This document shows, one piece after another, positions 1-7,869 of a stretch of DNA of 64,000 bases. The translations under genes were made by a program, and so were the position numbers. The notes under the pieces are model-generated. The model was not told the origin of the DNA and did not search any database. It saw nothing but the letters and a program-made list of their open reading frames with translations. Source of the DNA: Paenibacillus sp. SZ31 (GTDB lineage: Bacteria > Bacillota > Bacilli > Paenibacillales > Paenibacillaceae). The stretch is taken from positions 806,001 through 870,000 of the forward strand of contig NZ_JABBEA010000001.1 of the NCBI RefSeq assembly GCF_012912005.1, read 5' to 3'. Positions within the stretch are counted from its first letter, which is position 1. Every line of letters starts with the position of its first letter.

Positions 1-154
1 GATACGGCAGACTTAATTGCTCTTCACTCAGTCCCTTTACCGCTTCACGCGCGTGTTCAGGCAGCTCAGCAATATCCTGAATCCACTGCTCTCTCTGTGC
101 AGGCGTAACCTCACCCGTGTGTACAAATGGTCCTATTGGAAATCTCTCATCCAT
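1..154 (-). CDS. DinB/YfiT-fold putative metal-dependent hydrolase (N-terminal part)
   Basis: Only the first 51 codons lie in the window; the rest runs off the left edge. The start MDERFPIGPF..HTGEVT, followed by a Trp-Ile-Gln-Asp-Ile stretch and ELPEHAREAVKGLSEEQL, is the N-terminal pattern of the YfiT group of the DinB superfamily, which in Bacillus includes bacillithiol S-transferase-like proteins. The first helix of the four-helix bundle is seen; the metal-binding histidines would lie outside the window. A second ATG at 158 hits a stop at once, and the AGGAGG at 162-168 is correctly spaced for 154. Family call from remembered sequence pattern; substrate unknown. Confidence 0.75.
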   Translation of the reverse strand, partial: MDERFPIGPFVHTGEVTPAQREQWIQDIAELPEHAREAVKGLSEEQLSLPY

Positions 155-202
155 CCATTATTCCTCCTTATTTGTATGATTCAAAATAACTTTAAACAGC
201 AT

Positions 203-751
203 CTACAGGGAATATTCCATGAGCCAACAGTCTCTCATCTGTCCTTCATGCTGCTCATGTTTCTCTAACAGCTTCATCCTTTGAAAACCACATTTCTCAT
301 AACAAGATATGGCTCGCAAATTCCAGGCTTGAGGGTCCATGACTACTTTTCGAGCATGCTTTTCGTTAATCAGAAAATTAAGCATGGACTGCACCAACTG
401 TGTACCTATCCCTTTATTCCAGTAATCTACCTCTCCAATAAACTGATCCGTTCCATAGATGATCTCATCCGTATCCGTGTTTCCATAACCATACGCCGTT
501 CGCTCTTCTTCCTCAAGCTTATAGAACTGAATGTATCCAATAGGGTCTCCTCTATACTCCACGATACAACGAGTAGCATCATCCTCCAGATTGTAAAAAT
601 GTTCTCTTACCCGTTCCCGATCATGCGGCCGATCACGCCCTTCATAGTATTGAAGGACTTCTGGATCAGACAGCCACTTCACCAGGTGGTGTTCATCTTC
701 TGTTTCCAAGAAACGTACGGTGATTTCATTCGATTCATATACATTCATCAT
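203..751 (-). CDS. GNAT acetyltransferase resembling the AAC(6')-Ie aminoglycoside domain
   Basis: A 182-residue GNAT protein. Its pattern closely follows the acetyltransferase half of the bifunctional enzyme AacA-AphD: DPEVLQYYEGRDR near residue 30, TDEIIYGTDQFIGE near 92-105, the acetyl-CoA loop YWNKGIGT, a DPQAWNLRAI..YEKCGF stretch, and the ending HEGQMRDCWLMEY. That family transfers acetyl from acetyl-CoA to the 6'-amino group of aminoglycosides. The phosphotransferase half is absent. AAGGAGT precedes the first ATG; a second ATG follows at once. The next gene on the strand (757-1296) ends 6 bp upstream, so the two may be cotranscribed. Drug-modifying activity is an inference; chromosomal relatives may act on other amines. 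Confidence 0.8.
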   Translation of the reverse strand: MMNVYESNEITVRFLETEDEHHLVKWLSDPEVLQYYEGRDRPHDRERVREHFYNLEDDATRCIVEYRGDPIGYIQFYKLEEEERTAYGYGNTDTDEIIYGTDQFIGEVDYWNKGIGTQLVQSMLNFLINEKHARKVVMDPQAWNLRAISCYEKCGFQRMKLLEKHEQHEGQMRDCWLMEYSL

Positions 752-756
752 TCTGA

Positions 757-1296
757 TTACTCCTTAATGATCTCCAGATTCTCACCCGTAACCCAACTCA
801 GATTCTTCCCTAACAACTGCTCGTTGTGAACATAATACACCATGGGATTCTCAAGCGGTTGAGTCGTTCCATCCGAAGATCTAAGCGTTAACCGCAATTT
901 GTAGCTCCCTATCTCATCAGGTATCGCAAATCCCATCAGATTCTCAGCTGATTTCCTCGTTTTCCCCTGTGTCTTCAGATACTTTTCCAGAATGACTTGA
1001 TCAACATAGGAGCTGCCAACAGACGAAGGCAGGTACCACGCATCATCTTGTTCTTCAGTGAATGTGACCCCCTCCCATCCAGGGACAACGGGATACACCA
1101 TATGTTGATCCTTGTCTTCTCTTTTTCGCGTTATCTCTAACTCTACCTCAACTGTATCCGTATCAATCTGCCTGATTGTGCCTGCCATCACAACATCCTG
1201 TGCATTCACACTTGGAATAACATAGTTGTAGATGAGCAGAGTCACCAAGATGATTATCGTTATTCCCGTAATCCAAAATATTGTACTTTTACGCAT
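757..1296 (-). CDS. Membrane-anchored extracytoplasmic protein of unknown function
   Basis: The 179-residue product begins with a single hydrophobic helix (about residues 6-28, FWITGITIIILVTLLIY), followed by an extracellular domain rich in beta-type sequence. The end of the helix, SVNAQD, could be a signal-peptidase site, so the protein is either anchored or secreted. I recognise no domain; the charged beta-rich region with DTVEVELEITRKRE and YKLRLTLRS could be an Ig-like fold. It lies 6 bp upstream of the acetyltransferase gene and 21 bp downstream of the cupin gene, in the same direction, so a small operon is likely. Confidence 0.6.
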   Translation of the reverse strand: MRKSTIFWITGITIIILVTLLIYNYVIPSVNAQDVVMAGTIRQIDTDTVEVELEITRKREDKDQHMVYPVVPGWEGVTFTEEQDDAWYLPSSVGSSYVDQVILEKYLKTQGKTRKSAENLMGFAIPDEIGSYKLRLTLRSSDGTTQPLENPMVYYVHNEQLLGKNLSWVTGENLEIIKE

Positions 1297-1317
1297 CTGT
1301 CTGAACCTCCTGCCTGG

Positions 1318-1758
1318 CTAATCATACTTTTGGAGCAGCTCCTTCTCTGTTAAAGATTGCGTTAACCTATCCAGCTCAGGGGATGCCGTCCAATCACTGG
1401 AGGTATTGAGTCCATGTTTGATGGTATGGATCGCGCTATGTGCAGACATATATATATTATGGTGGACTCCCGGCTGGACAACGATGTGCGCTCCTTCACG
1501 CATCACTTGAATGGAAATCATCCGGTCATCTCCATAACTGGCATACGCAATCCATCCGGTTTGTACCACATAAAACTCCGTTATATTGACGTGTACATGG
1601 CTGTTTTGCCAAGCTCCCTGGGATAAAGCAACGGTTCTACAATAATAACTATCGTCTTCTGCTATCATTTTATATTTCTGTTCCCCGTTCGCCATCTGCT
1701 CGAAGCTGGTTTTCACACCCGTCTCACCATAGTTCTGTTCTGAAAATTCTGTGTTCAC
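1318..1758 (-). CDS. Cupin-domain protein
   Basis: A small 146-residue single-domain cupin. The metal-binding pattern is visible as SHVHVNITEFYVVQTG (about 52-68; HxH plus E) and, later, VVQPGVHHNIYM (about 92-103; second-motif histidine). Such proteins bind a divalent metal in a beta barrel and serve as isomerases, dioxygenases or sensors; nothing here picks one. The start is a GTG at 1758 with AGGAG ten bases upstream. That ribosome site lies inside the last codons of the upstream open frame ending at 1765, which suggests the two were once translationally coupled. Confidence 0.75.
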   Translation of the reverse strand: MNTEFSEQNYGETGVKTSFEQMANGEQKYKMIAEDDSYYCRTVALSQGAWQNSHVHVNITEFYVVQTGWIAYASYGDDRMISIQVMREGAHIVVQPGVHHNIYMSAHSAIHTIKHGLNTSSDWTASPELDRLTQSLTEKELLQKYD

Positions 1759-1764
1759 TCAGTT

Positions 1765-1983
1765 TCAACTCCTGACGGCCTGCCAGATATACTTGTGTCT
1801 GAGGAAATCCTGACAAAAACTTCCTTCTTCCAAAACATTCGACATCGGTAAGTCGATTCTCCTGTTTTGATAGGGATATATCTTTACTAAAATTTGAAAC
1901 GCTTCTCTTCCAGTTTCCGTATTAAGGTCGAAGTCGTATTTATCCCCAAATAGTAAACCATCTGATCTGGAGGTTGAGCGCAT
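1765..1983 (-). pseudogene. Possible gene remnant, antisense to the start of spo0M
   Basis: The open frame from about 1983 to 1765 reads like real protein at its C-terminal end (LLFGDKYDFDLNTETG, then RRIDLPMSNVLEEGSFC and RHKYIWQAV). It has no ribosome binding site, and its only in-frame ATG (1983) sits on top of the spo0M start codon. The stop is 6 bp from the cupin start. The simplest reading is the 3' stump of a gene whose 5' part was replaced when spo0M came to lie next to it. I do not recognise the family. It could also be a chance open frame. Confidence 0.3.
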
Positions 1984-2755
1984 GTCATTTTTCAAGAAAA
2001 TGTTAGCCAGTGTAGGTGTTGGAGCAGCCAAAGTGAATACAGAATTGCATACACCAGAGGTCACGCCTGGAGGAATCATCTCGGGGGTTGTGTACATTGA
2101 AGGTGGAGATGTGGAACAGAACGTAGATCGAATCTATCTTTCAATTAAAACCCATTACATACGGGAGCGCGATGATCGCAAAGTAAAAGAAACAGCTGTT
2201 ATAGCCAAATATTTGCTCACCGAAGGTTTCACATTGCAGCCTGGAGCCAAATTGGAGAAAGAATTCTCATTTGACCTGCCAGAAAATCTGCCTATTACAC
2301 TGCATCGTGCAGAAGTGTGGGTAGAAACGGGCCTCGATATCTCAAGCGCCGTGGACCCATCCGACCGGGACAGACTACATGTTGTTCCTAGCAAAGACAT
2401 GAATACCGTGCTCGATGCAATCGATATCCTTGGCTTCAAGCTGCGTGAAGTGACCAACGACTATGCGCCGAAGCTGGGCGGCAATCTGCCATTTGTGCAA
2501 GAGTTTGAATTCGTACCAACAAACAAATTCCGTGGGCATTTGGATGAGCTGGAAGTGCTGTTCTATCCCATGGGCGATTCGCTGGAACTGTTGTTACAGA
2601 TCGACCGCCGCGCTCGTGGACTCAGTGGAATATTCTCCGAAGCGATGGGGACGGATGAAAGCTTCGTCCGCCTGCATCTGTATGAACGACATCTGCAGCG
2701 GGGTGCGCATTCTGTCGCTCAGGGTCTGGAAGAAGTCATATCCAAACATATTTAA
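1982..2755 (+). CDS. spo0M: Sporulation-control protein Spo0M
   Basis: The 257-residue product is an arrestin-like protein of the Spo0M family: MSFFKKMLASVGVGAAKV, then VTPGGIISGVVYIEGGDVEQ, and a C-terminal half with SGIFSEAMGTDESF. In Bacillus subtilis Spo0M affects sporulation and cytoskeletal organisation and is controlled by sigma-H; the biochemical role is unclear. Length fits the family (about 258). The start has TGGAGGT eight bases upstream. The gene is monocistronic on the plus strand between minus-strand genes and is closed by a strong terminator. I see no clear sigma-H box. Confidence 0.93.
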   Translation: MSFFKKMLASVGVGAAKVNTELHTPEVTPGGIISGVVYIEGGDVEQNVDRIYLSIKTHYIRERDDRKVKETAVIAKYLLTEGFTLQPGAKLEKEFSFDLPENLPITLHRAEVWVETGLDISSAVDPSDRDRLHVVPSKDMNTVLDAIDILGFKLREVTNDYAPKLGGNLPFVQEFEFVPTNKFRGHLDELEVLFYPMGDSLELLLQIDRRARGLSGIFSEAMGTDESFVRLHLYERHLQRGAHSVAQGLEEVISKHI

Positions 2756-2778
2756 TCTATAGTTTGTGTAAACGAATA

Positions 2779-2820
2779 AAAACCGTCCTCTATCAGACAA
2801 ATCTGATGAAGGACGGTTTT
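2779..2820 (+). terminator. Rho-independent terminator of spo0M
   Basis: Nested hairpin: AAAACCGTCC pairs with GGACGGTTTT, and inside it ATCAGA pairs with TCTGAT around a four-base loop. The 3' arm ends in TTTT followed by C-rich sequence. It lies 24 bp after the spo0M stop codon. The A-rich 5' arm means it could also stop transcription coming from the PTS regulator on the other strand. Confidence 0.9.
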
Positions 2821-2922
2821 CCCCTTTCGAAAAGGGGATCAGAAAAATCTGGGGATAACAGCGATCGGAAGGTTATTCTGTCATCGGAGTGTCAGTGAAA
2901 TTATCCTTAGTGAACTTATACA
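2821..2922. repeat. Dispersed intergenic repeat, copy A (short)
   Basis: About 100 bp that match 47966-48078 with few differences: a CCCCTTT..AAAAGG inverted pair, then ATCTGGGGATAACAGCGATC, GGAAGGTT.TTCTGTCAT, GGAGTG and GAACTTATA. It fills the space between the spo0M terminator and the stop codon of the regulator at 2923. The second copy is in the same position relative to a minus-strand gene: it ends on the stop codon. Non-coding; probably a 3'-UTR-type repeat family of this genome. Confidence 0.8.
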
Positions 2923-4890
2923 TTAATACACTTCGGTACTTTTTAGACTCAACGTTTCGCATACAAGTTGGGCAAAGGCATCGAAGCTGCCGCAGGATCG
3001 CAGGCTTTCCAGCTGCTCCTCCTGTCGGATCAATTCTACAAACAGATCATAGATCCCCATCGCCTGTTCGTAATCCTCTTTGCAGATGGATAACATAAAT
3101 ACAGCATGTACTTCATTCTCCTCATCCCACGGAATCGGCTTCTCGAGCAGACATACCGATACGGTCGTCCGGGTTGAACTCAGCTCCATCGGATGCGGAA
3201 TCGCCATACCTCTTCCAAGCGCGGTTGAAGCCATTTTTTCCCGCTCCTGCACAGCTGGCCAAAATTGCTCCGTTACAATTCCCTTCTCCAGCAGTGCCCC
3301 GCTCATCTCAGCCATAAGTGTCATTTTGTCAGGCTGATCGGACCGAAATACGAACAACGCTGGATCAAAGTAACGCAGCAGCGTCATTTCCTCCTGCTCA
3401 TCACTGGTTCGCACCAGATGAGTGATCGTTGCCATGTCGCGTTCCGATGGAATTGCAGCAATGACAGCCGACGGTTTGCCTTTTGACTCCCGTAACCGGA
3501 TCGTGGAAATGACCAAGTCTTCGGGGACACTCCCCATCTCCTCGTATTCCCTTAACGAAACTACACGTGAGACCTCCAGCTCGGCAAATAAAGAGCGTAA
3601 TCTGGATTCAAGAATACGGGCTGTGCCGTATCCTGACCCACAGACGAGCAATACGGATTTCCGTTTGCGATGAGGAATCTGGTATTTACGTTCCAATGCT
3701 GCACCAATATGAAGAGCCAGGTAACCAATCTCGCTGTCATTGATTTCATGAGGTACGTATGTCTGTAGCTGTTTCACTGCACTGATCGTAATCTCATAGG
3801 CCAGTGGATAATATTTACGTATATGTCCCAGCAGTGGATTCCGCATATTCATACCATGTTCTAATCTAGTAATCATGGGCTTCAGATGGGCATAGAGATC
3901 ATTCGGCAAGCGTTCATCATCCCGCAGATCATAGGTGTACCGATCATAGATATGACCCAGCATCTGCTGTACAGCAACATATAATGGGTCACTGCGTAGT
4001 CCATTCCAATCGGTAGCGGTCATTTTTTTACTAACAATATGAAGCAACAGATAATCTCGCTCTCCGACTGGACAATGAATGGAATATAACGACTCCAGAT
4101 CCTGAATAATCTGTTGTGCAAGTTGTTGATCCTGCGGATTCGCCTCCACTTTCTCGAATCGCTCCAGTTCATGCCCTTGTTTAATACGCAATACCATAAC
4201 AGCCAGATGCGTAATCAGATCTTTCAGTGCCACATCTGCAATACGAACATTCTGTTTGCCTACATGGCGAATGACGATCTCGCGGATGTGCGCGGGTTCA
4301 ATTGGATACAGCAAACGTTCCTGTGCAGCAGTCATGCCTTCCGGTCCCAGTTCTTCATCTCGCGCATCGGCGTATTCGGCAAGGCAATAGCGGAACCTTT
4401 GCTCGTCTCCGACGACCTTCACACCATGTCCTGGCTTGATCTGAAGCTGAAGCTGATAGTTCTCCAAAATCTGACGAATGATTTTCAGATCATTGTTCAT
4501 TGTTGCACGGCTTATATACAGCTGATCAGCGAGGTCTTCCATCTTAATATGACCCGGTTCACCAAGCAGCTTGAACAATTCATAACGGATACGCTCATCA
4601 GGCGAACCAGGTACTGGCGCACCTTTTTGCAAATCATCCTTCCGTTCCTCCAACAGCTCATTATACCGCTTCGCATCATGCACACGAATGGAATAACCCC
4701 GCCCACGCTTGGATTCCAGGCTCCCACCATGCCCAGCAAGGATATGATCCAACTTTTTCAGATCATCCCGAATAGTACGCACCGTAACTTCCAGCCTGTC
4801 TGCAAGTGCTTGGCTCGTCCAAGCCTGTTCCTGCCCTTCACCATGAATGAGGTGGAACAGCTTTTTCAACCGTTTAGTTGGAAAAATCAT
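2923..4890 (-). CDS. PRD-domain PTS-regulated transcription activator (MtlR/ManR type)
   Basis: A 655-residue regulator with the full order of the DeoR-HTH/PRD class: an N-terminal helix-turn-helix (about 5-70), a second HTH-like region (100-170), PRD1 (about 190-290; H228, H284), PRD2 (about 300-400; H345, H394), an EIIB-like domain with Cys417 in LLVCGSGYGTAR, and an EIIA-like domain with His566 in AIPHPME. Such proteins activate sugar operons; phosphorylation by HPr and by the cognate EIIB tells them whether substrate is present. It is last in the mannosidase/PTS operon (52 bp after the mannosidase gene), so it very likely activates that operon. A GGGAGG lies 13 bases before the ATG. Confidence 0.88.
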   Translation of the reverse strand: MIFPTKRLKKLFHLIHGEGQEQAWTSQALADRLEVTVRTIRDDLKKLDHILAGHGGSLESKRGRGYSIRVHDAKRYNELLEERKDDLQKGAPVPGSPDERIRYELFKLLGEPGHIKMEDLADQLYISRATMNNDLKIIRQILENYQLQLQIKPGHGVKVVGDEQRFRYCLAEYADARDEELGPEGMTAAQERLLYPIEPAHIREIVIRHVGKQNVRIADVALKDLITHLAVMVLRIKQGHELERFEKVEANPQDQQLAQQIIQDLESLYSIHCPVGERDYLLLHIVSKKMTATDWNGLRSDPLYVAVQQMLGHIYDRYTYDLRDDERLPNDLYAHLKPMITRLEHGMNMRNPLLGHIRKYYPLAYEITISAVKQLQTYVPHEINDSEIGYLALHIGAALERKYQIPHRKRKSVLLVCGSGYGTARILESRLRSLFAELEVSRVVSLREYEEMGSVPEDLVISTIRLRESKGKPSAVIAAIPSERDMATITHLVRTSDEQEEMTLLRYFDPALFVFRSDQPDKMTLMAEMSGALLEKGIVTEQFWPAVQEREKMASTALGRGMAIPHPMELSSTRTTVSVCLLEKPIPWDEENEVHAVFMLSICKEDYEQAMGIYDLFVELIRQEEQLESLRSCGSFDAFAQLVCETLSLKSTEVY

Positions 4891-4942
4891 ACCGATATCC
4901 GACCTCCCTTCTGATCAGGATTGTGTCATACTAAAGCTCACC

Positions 4943-7621
4943 TTATATGGATACAAGTACCGTCATTAATTTACAATGTGCAAGTTCTGGCAAACGAACG
5001 ACCTCTTCTCCCTCGGTTAACCTCTGCTGAGGCTCCAGTGGTTGTTCACCAAGAGATACACGCTCTGCATGTACAGGTTGATTAAAGTGTATGTTCACGT
5101 TTGCAGACTGCGCCAAATATGGATTGAAGACACGTACAATGTAACCCTCACTCTGCTCTGCTTTCTTGAAACTGCTTAACACCACGTTGGAATCGTCGCT
5201 GAACGACATCAGACTGTAATCACGTTCCAGCACACGTTCCTCATCACGGAAAGCAAAGATCAGTCGTCCGTTCAAAAAGTCACATAGCTGATAACTGCTG
5301 ATCGGTGTCAAATATTCACGCGCAGCACGAGCTACATTCGCTTCGTCGAAACCCGAAGTCTGGATATGCAGGCCAAAGGTAAAGGAAAGCTCGCCAAGTA
5401 ATTGCGCGTCTGGTGTTGCTACAATTTTCTCACCGGAAGCCCGGCCAGGACGATACAACAGGTTTTCCTTACCCATGAAACCGAACGTACGGAACAAGGT
5501 CAGGGCAATGGTATCCATTTGCTCACCAACAATCTCGTATTCACGTACACCTTCCGTCATCACAGCCATACCATGGGAACCGTTGTTCAACCCAGCATAA
5601 CTCTGCATCGCTTCAATCGTGATCGGTTTCTCCTGCCATTGTTCGCGCTCCCATACGTCCACTTCTGGCAATGAGGTTGGACGAGCAATCACACCAAACG
5701 GTTGGTCTGCAATGGATAGGGCGGAAGCAATTCCTGTATCAAAAAGGACACGCAGACGGTGGCTGAACACTTCATTCTGCACCTGAACGTGGAAGCGGAT
5801 CAGCTTTTCTCCTTTGCGAAGGGATATCTCCACCTGCATTGGCAGTGCACCCGATGTGATGCCTGCGGCCCGCTCTTCCAGATCGTAGGGGACATCCAGC
5901 GTGAAACGCAGGGACAGTGTCTGGGATACAGACGTTTGGGTGGTCGTTGTGCTCATCTGGGTGCCTGCGGAAGAAACAATCAGGTCACGCTCAGGTGGAG
6001 AATAGTTGTAGGAATCTCCGTCATCCCCATTATCTTCAAAGACCATTTGATCTGCATACACTTGGCCTGATCGCTTGTCCGTAATTTGCAAGGTGCCGTT
6101 TGCTTGCAGCGCAACGGTGAAATGTTCATTTTCAATCGTGTCTCCGTTACGTCGCTCCATGACAGGTGCAGCGCCCTGACTGAAATCAAACACAATCTGG
6201 GTGTAGCCCATTGCCGGGATCTCTTGCAGATCCACCAGCAATTTGGCGCGATATACCCGTTCCGGCAGATGCACTTTGCGGCTTGGATTGAGATCGATGT
6301 GCTGTCCAAGCACATAATCGGTCTGGTCTACTTTTTCCACAATGGTATAGGCCAGCTCGCGTCCCTTCGTGTCCCGAATCACAAAGGATTCTTCCGGAAT
6401 ATAAGCTTCAATCTCCGTAACCCCGCCTCGCACATACGGTAGCGTGTTGAACAGGGTGAACGCAAATGTCTCCTCCTGCTGAATCGTTGAAGCAATCATC
6501 CGCATATGCAGGTCGAGCAAATTCAGTGCGATATCATAGGCCTGTTTGTAACGGAACGCAACGTCCTGATTCGTTGTATCGCTGTTACAGCCACCGATGC
6601 TGTCATGTGCCGCATTCTCAAACAACAGCTTCCAGATGTCCTCCACAATGCGATGCGGGTAGTCATGCCCGAGAGAATGGCTAATCGCAAGTACCGGTTC
6701 TAGCGTGTTAGCAATCAGATTCTCAATCCGGTTATTCTGTTGTTTGAGATCCGCACGGGTGGAAAAAATGGACTTGTGAATCCGCATGTGCTTGGCTTCC
6801 ATTAATTCACCCCGAAGTACAGGCAGATCCTGACTATCCGCTTCGATCTCCGCCAGAAAACGCTCCGGTTCATTCATGACATATTCGCGTTCTGTATCCA
6901 GTGCATTGAACCGTTCAATCAACTCCGGCAGATTCAATCGCACAGGTGCCTGATCAAACCCATTAGGGAAATAGATATGTTTGGTCGAGGCTTTGCGTTC
7001 CAGCGCACCAATCTGTTTCTCCAGATAAGGAATTAGATCTTCCTCATTTTCCGGAATGTTACCGCCGTAGTAATACCCGAATGGCATCTGTACAGCAAAT
7101 ACACGGCTGCCGTCCGATCCTTCCCACGTAAACTCGGTATGTGGATTTGTATTATCTGAAACGCCTCTCCAGAACAGGAAACGTTCAATGCCAAACTCGC
7201 GATAGATCTGCGGCATCTGTGCCGATTGTCCAAATGCATCCGGAACATAACCGACTTTCATCGCATGTCCGTACTTTTGTGCTGTTTTCATACCATAATA
7301 CAGGTTTCGGACCATGGATTCACTGGAAATCACCAATTGATCCGTCTGTGTATACCAGGGTCCAGTCATCAGTCGTTTGGCTGAAACCAGTTGGCGGATA
7401 CGTTCCTCATCTTCGGGACACCAGCGGATGTAATCATCCAGCAGCGAGCCCTGTGCATCCAGCAGGTAATAATGAAATCCTTCAATATTCTCCAGTGCAT
7501 TCAATACTTCCTTGACGTGTTTGACGAGATACACTTTGGAACGGGAGGTCGTAAAATACCATTCCCGGTCCCAGTGTGTATGTGGAATCACATGTACTTT
7601 GGTGCGATTGCTCTCACTCAT
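4943..7621 (-). CDS. mngB: GH38 alpha-mannosidase (MngB-like)
   Basis: An 892-residue glycoside hydrolase of family 38. The N-terminal zinc/catalytic pattern is clear: HVIPHTHWDREWY (residues 10-22) and, further on, VGYVPDAFGQSAQMPQI, where the Asp is the expected nucleophile. No signal peptide, so it is cytoplasmic. The length matches E. coli MngB (about 877), which splits 6-phospho-mannosylglycerate after PTS import. With a fructose-type PTS and a PRD activator in the same operon, the likely job is to release mannose or its phosphate from an imported alpha-mannoside; the substrate is inferred. A GGAGGG precedes the ATG. The start codon is only 35 bp from a 206-bp repeat element. Confidence 0.88.
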   Translation of the reverse strand: MSESNRTKVHVIPHTHWDREWYFTTSRSKVYLVKHVKEVLNALENIEGFHYYLLDAQGSLLDDYIRWCPEDEERIRQLVSAKRLMTGPWYTQTDQLVISSESMVRNLYYGMKTAQKYGHAMKVGYVPDAFGQSAQMPQIYREFGIERFLFWRGVSDNTNPHTEFTWEGSDGSRVFAVQMPFGYYYGGNIPENEEDLIPYLEKQIGALERKASTKHIYFPNGFDQAPVRLNLPELIERFNALDTEREYVMNEPERFLAEIEADSQDLPVLRGELMEAKHMRIHKSIFSTRADLKQQNNRIENLIANTLEPVLAISHSLGHDYPHRIVEDIWKLLFENAAHDSIGGCNSDTTNQDVAFRYKQAYDIALNLLDLHMRMIASTIQQEETFAFTLFNTLPYVRGGVTEIEAYIPEESFVIRDTKGRELAYTIVEKVDQTDYVLGQHIDLNPSRKVHLPERVYRAKLLVDLQEIPAMGYTQIVFDFSQGAAPVMERRNGDTIENEHFTVALQANGTLQITDKRSGQVYADQMVFEDNGDDGDSYNYSPPERDLIVSSAGTQMSTTTTQTSVSQTLSLRFTLDVPYDLEERAAGITSGALPMQVEISLRKGEKLIRFHVQVQNEVFSHRLRVLFDTGIASALSIADQPFGVIARPTSLPEVDVWEREQWQEKPITIEAMQSYAGLNNGSHGMAVMTEGVREYEIVGEQMDTIALTLFRTFGFMGKENLLYRPGRASGEKIVATPDAQLLGELSFTFGLHIQTSGFDEANVARAAREYLTPISSYQLCDFLNGRLIFAFRDEERVLERDYSLMSFSDDSNVVLSSFKKAEQSEGYIVRVFNPYLAQSANVNIHFNQPVHAERVSLGEQPLEPQQRLTEGEEVVRLPELAHCKLMTVLVSI

Positions 7622-7655
7622 ATCTCTATATCCCTCCAGATGCTTTTTAAAGGTT

Positions 7656-7861
7656 GTTCAAAAAAGTCCGCTTTTGATTACGAGGGATGCCTGTTGGCAT
7701 CCTCAGCGTCGAAGATGGAATTCAGCCGAAATAAGTGGATGCTTACGAAGGTTGTTTCCTTCGGAAACATTGTAGTTGCTCACGTAGTTTCCCCTATGCT
7801 CCGCTACTCCATTTCTACCTTCATCCCATCTTCTCGATACTGAAAACCGATCTTTTTGAAC
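7656..7861. repeat. 206-bp repeat element with imperfect terminal inverted repeats (MITE-like)
   Basis: The ends read GTTCAAAAAAGTCCGCTTTT and, on the other strand, GTTCAAAAAGATCGGTTTTC, so they are inverted copies with a few differences. Inside is a perfect hairpin GGATGCC-TGTT-GGCATCC and a smaller GTTTCC-TTC-GGAAAC type fold. It has no open frame with a ribosome site and lies in the spacer between the IIC gene and the mannosidase gene, within an operon. The TIR structure fits a non-autonomous mobile element; from memory, similar GTTCAAAAA..TCCGCTTTT sequences recur in Paenibacillus genomes, which needs a genome search. Confidence 0.7.
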
Positions 7862-7869
7862 ATGTACTT

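Noticed and set aside
281-829. 182-codon plus-strand frame opposite the acetyltransferase
   Set aside because: Shadow of the GNAT gene and of the start of the gap before the next gene; no ribosome site and unlikely residue use.
4114-4914. 266-codon plus-strand frame opposite the PRD regulator
   Set aside because: Antisense shadow; no ribosome site, low-complexity composition and the opposite frame holds a full domain protein.
7391-7843. 150-codon plus-strand frame over the mannosidase start and the repeat
   Set aside because: Runs through the repeat element and antisense coding sequence; no ribosome site.
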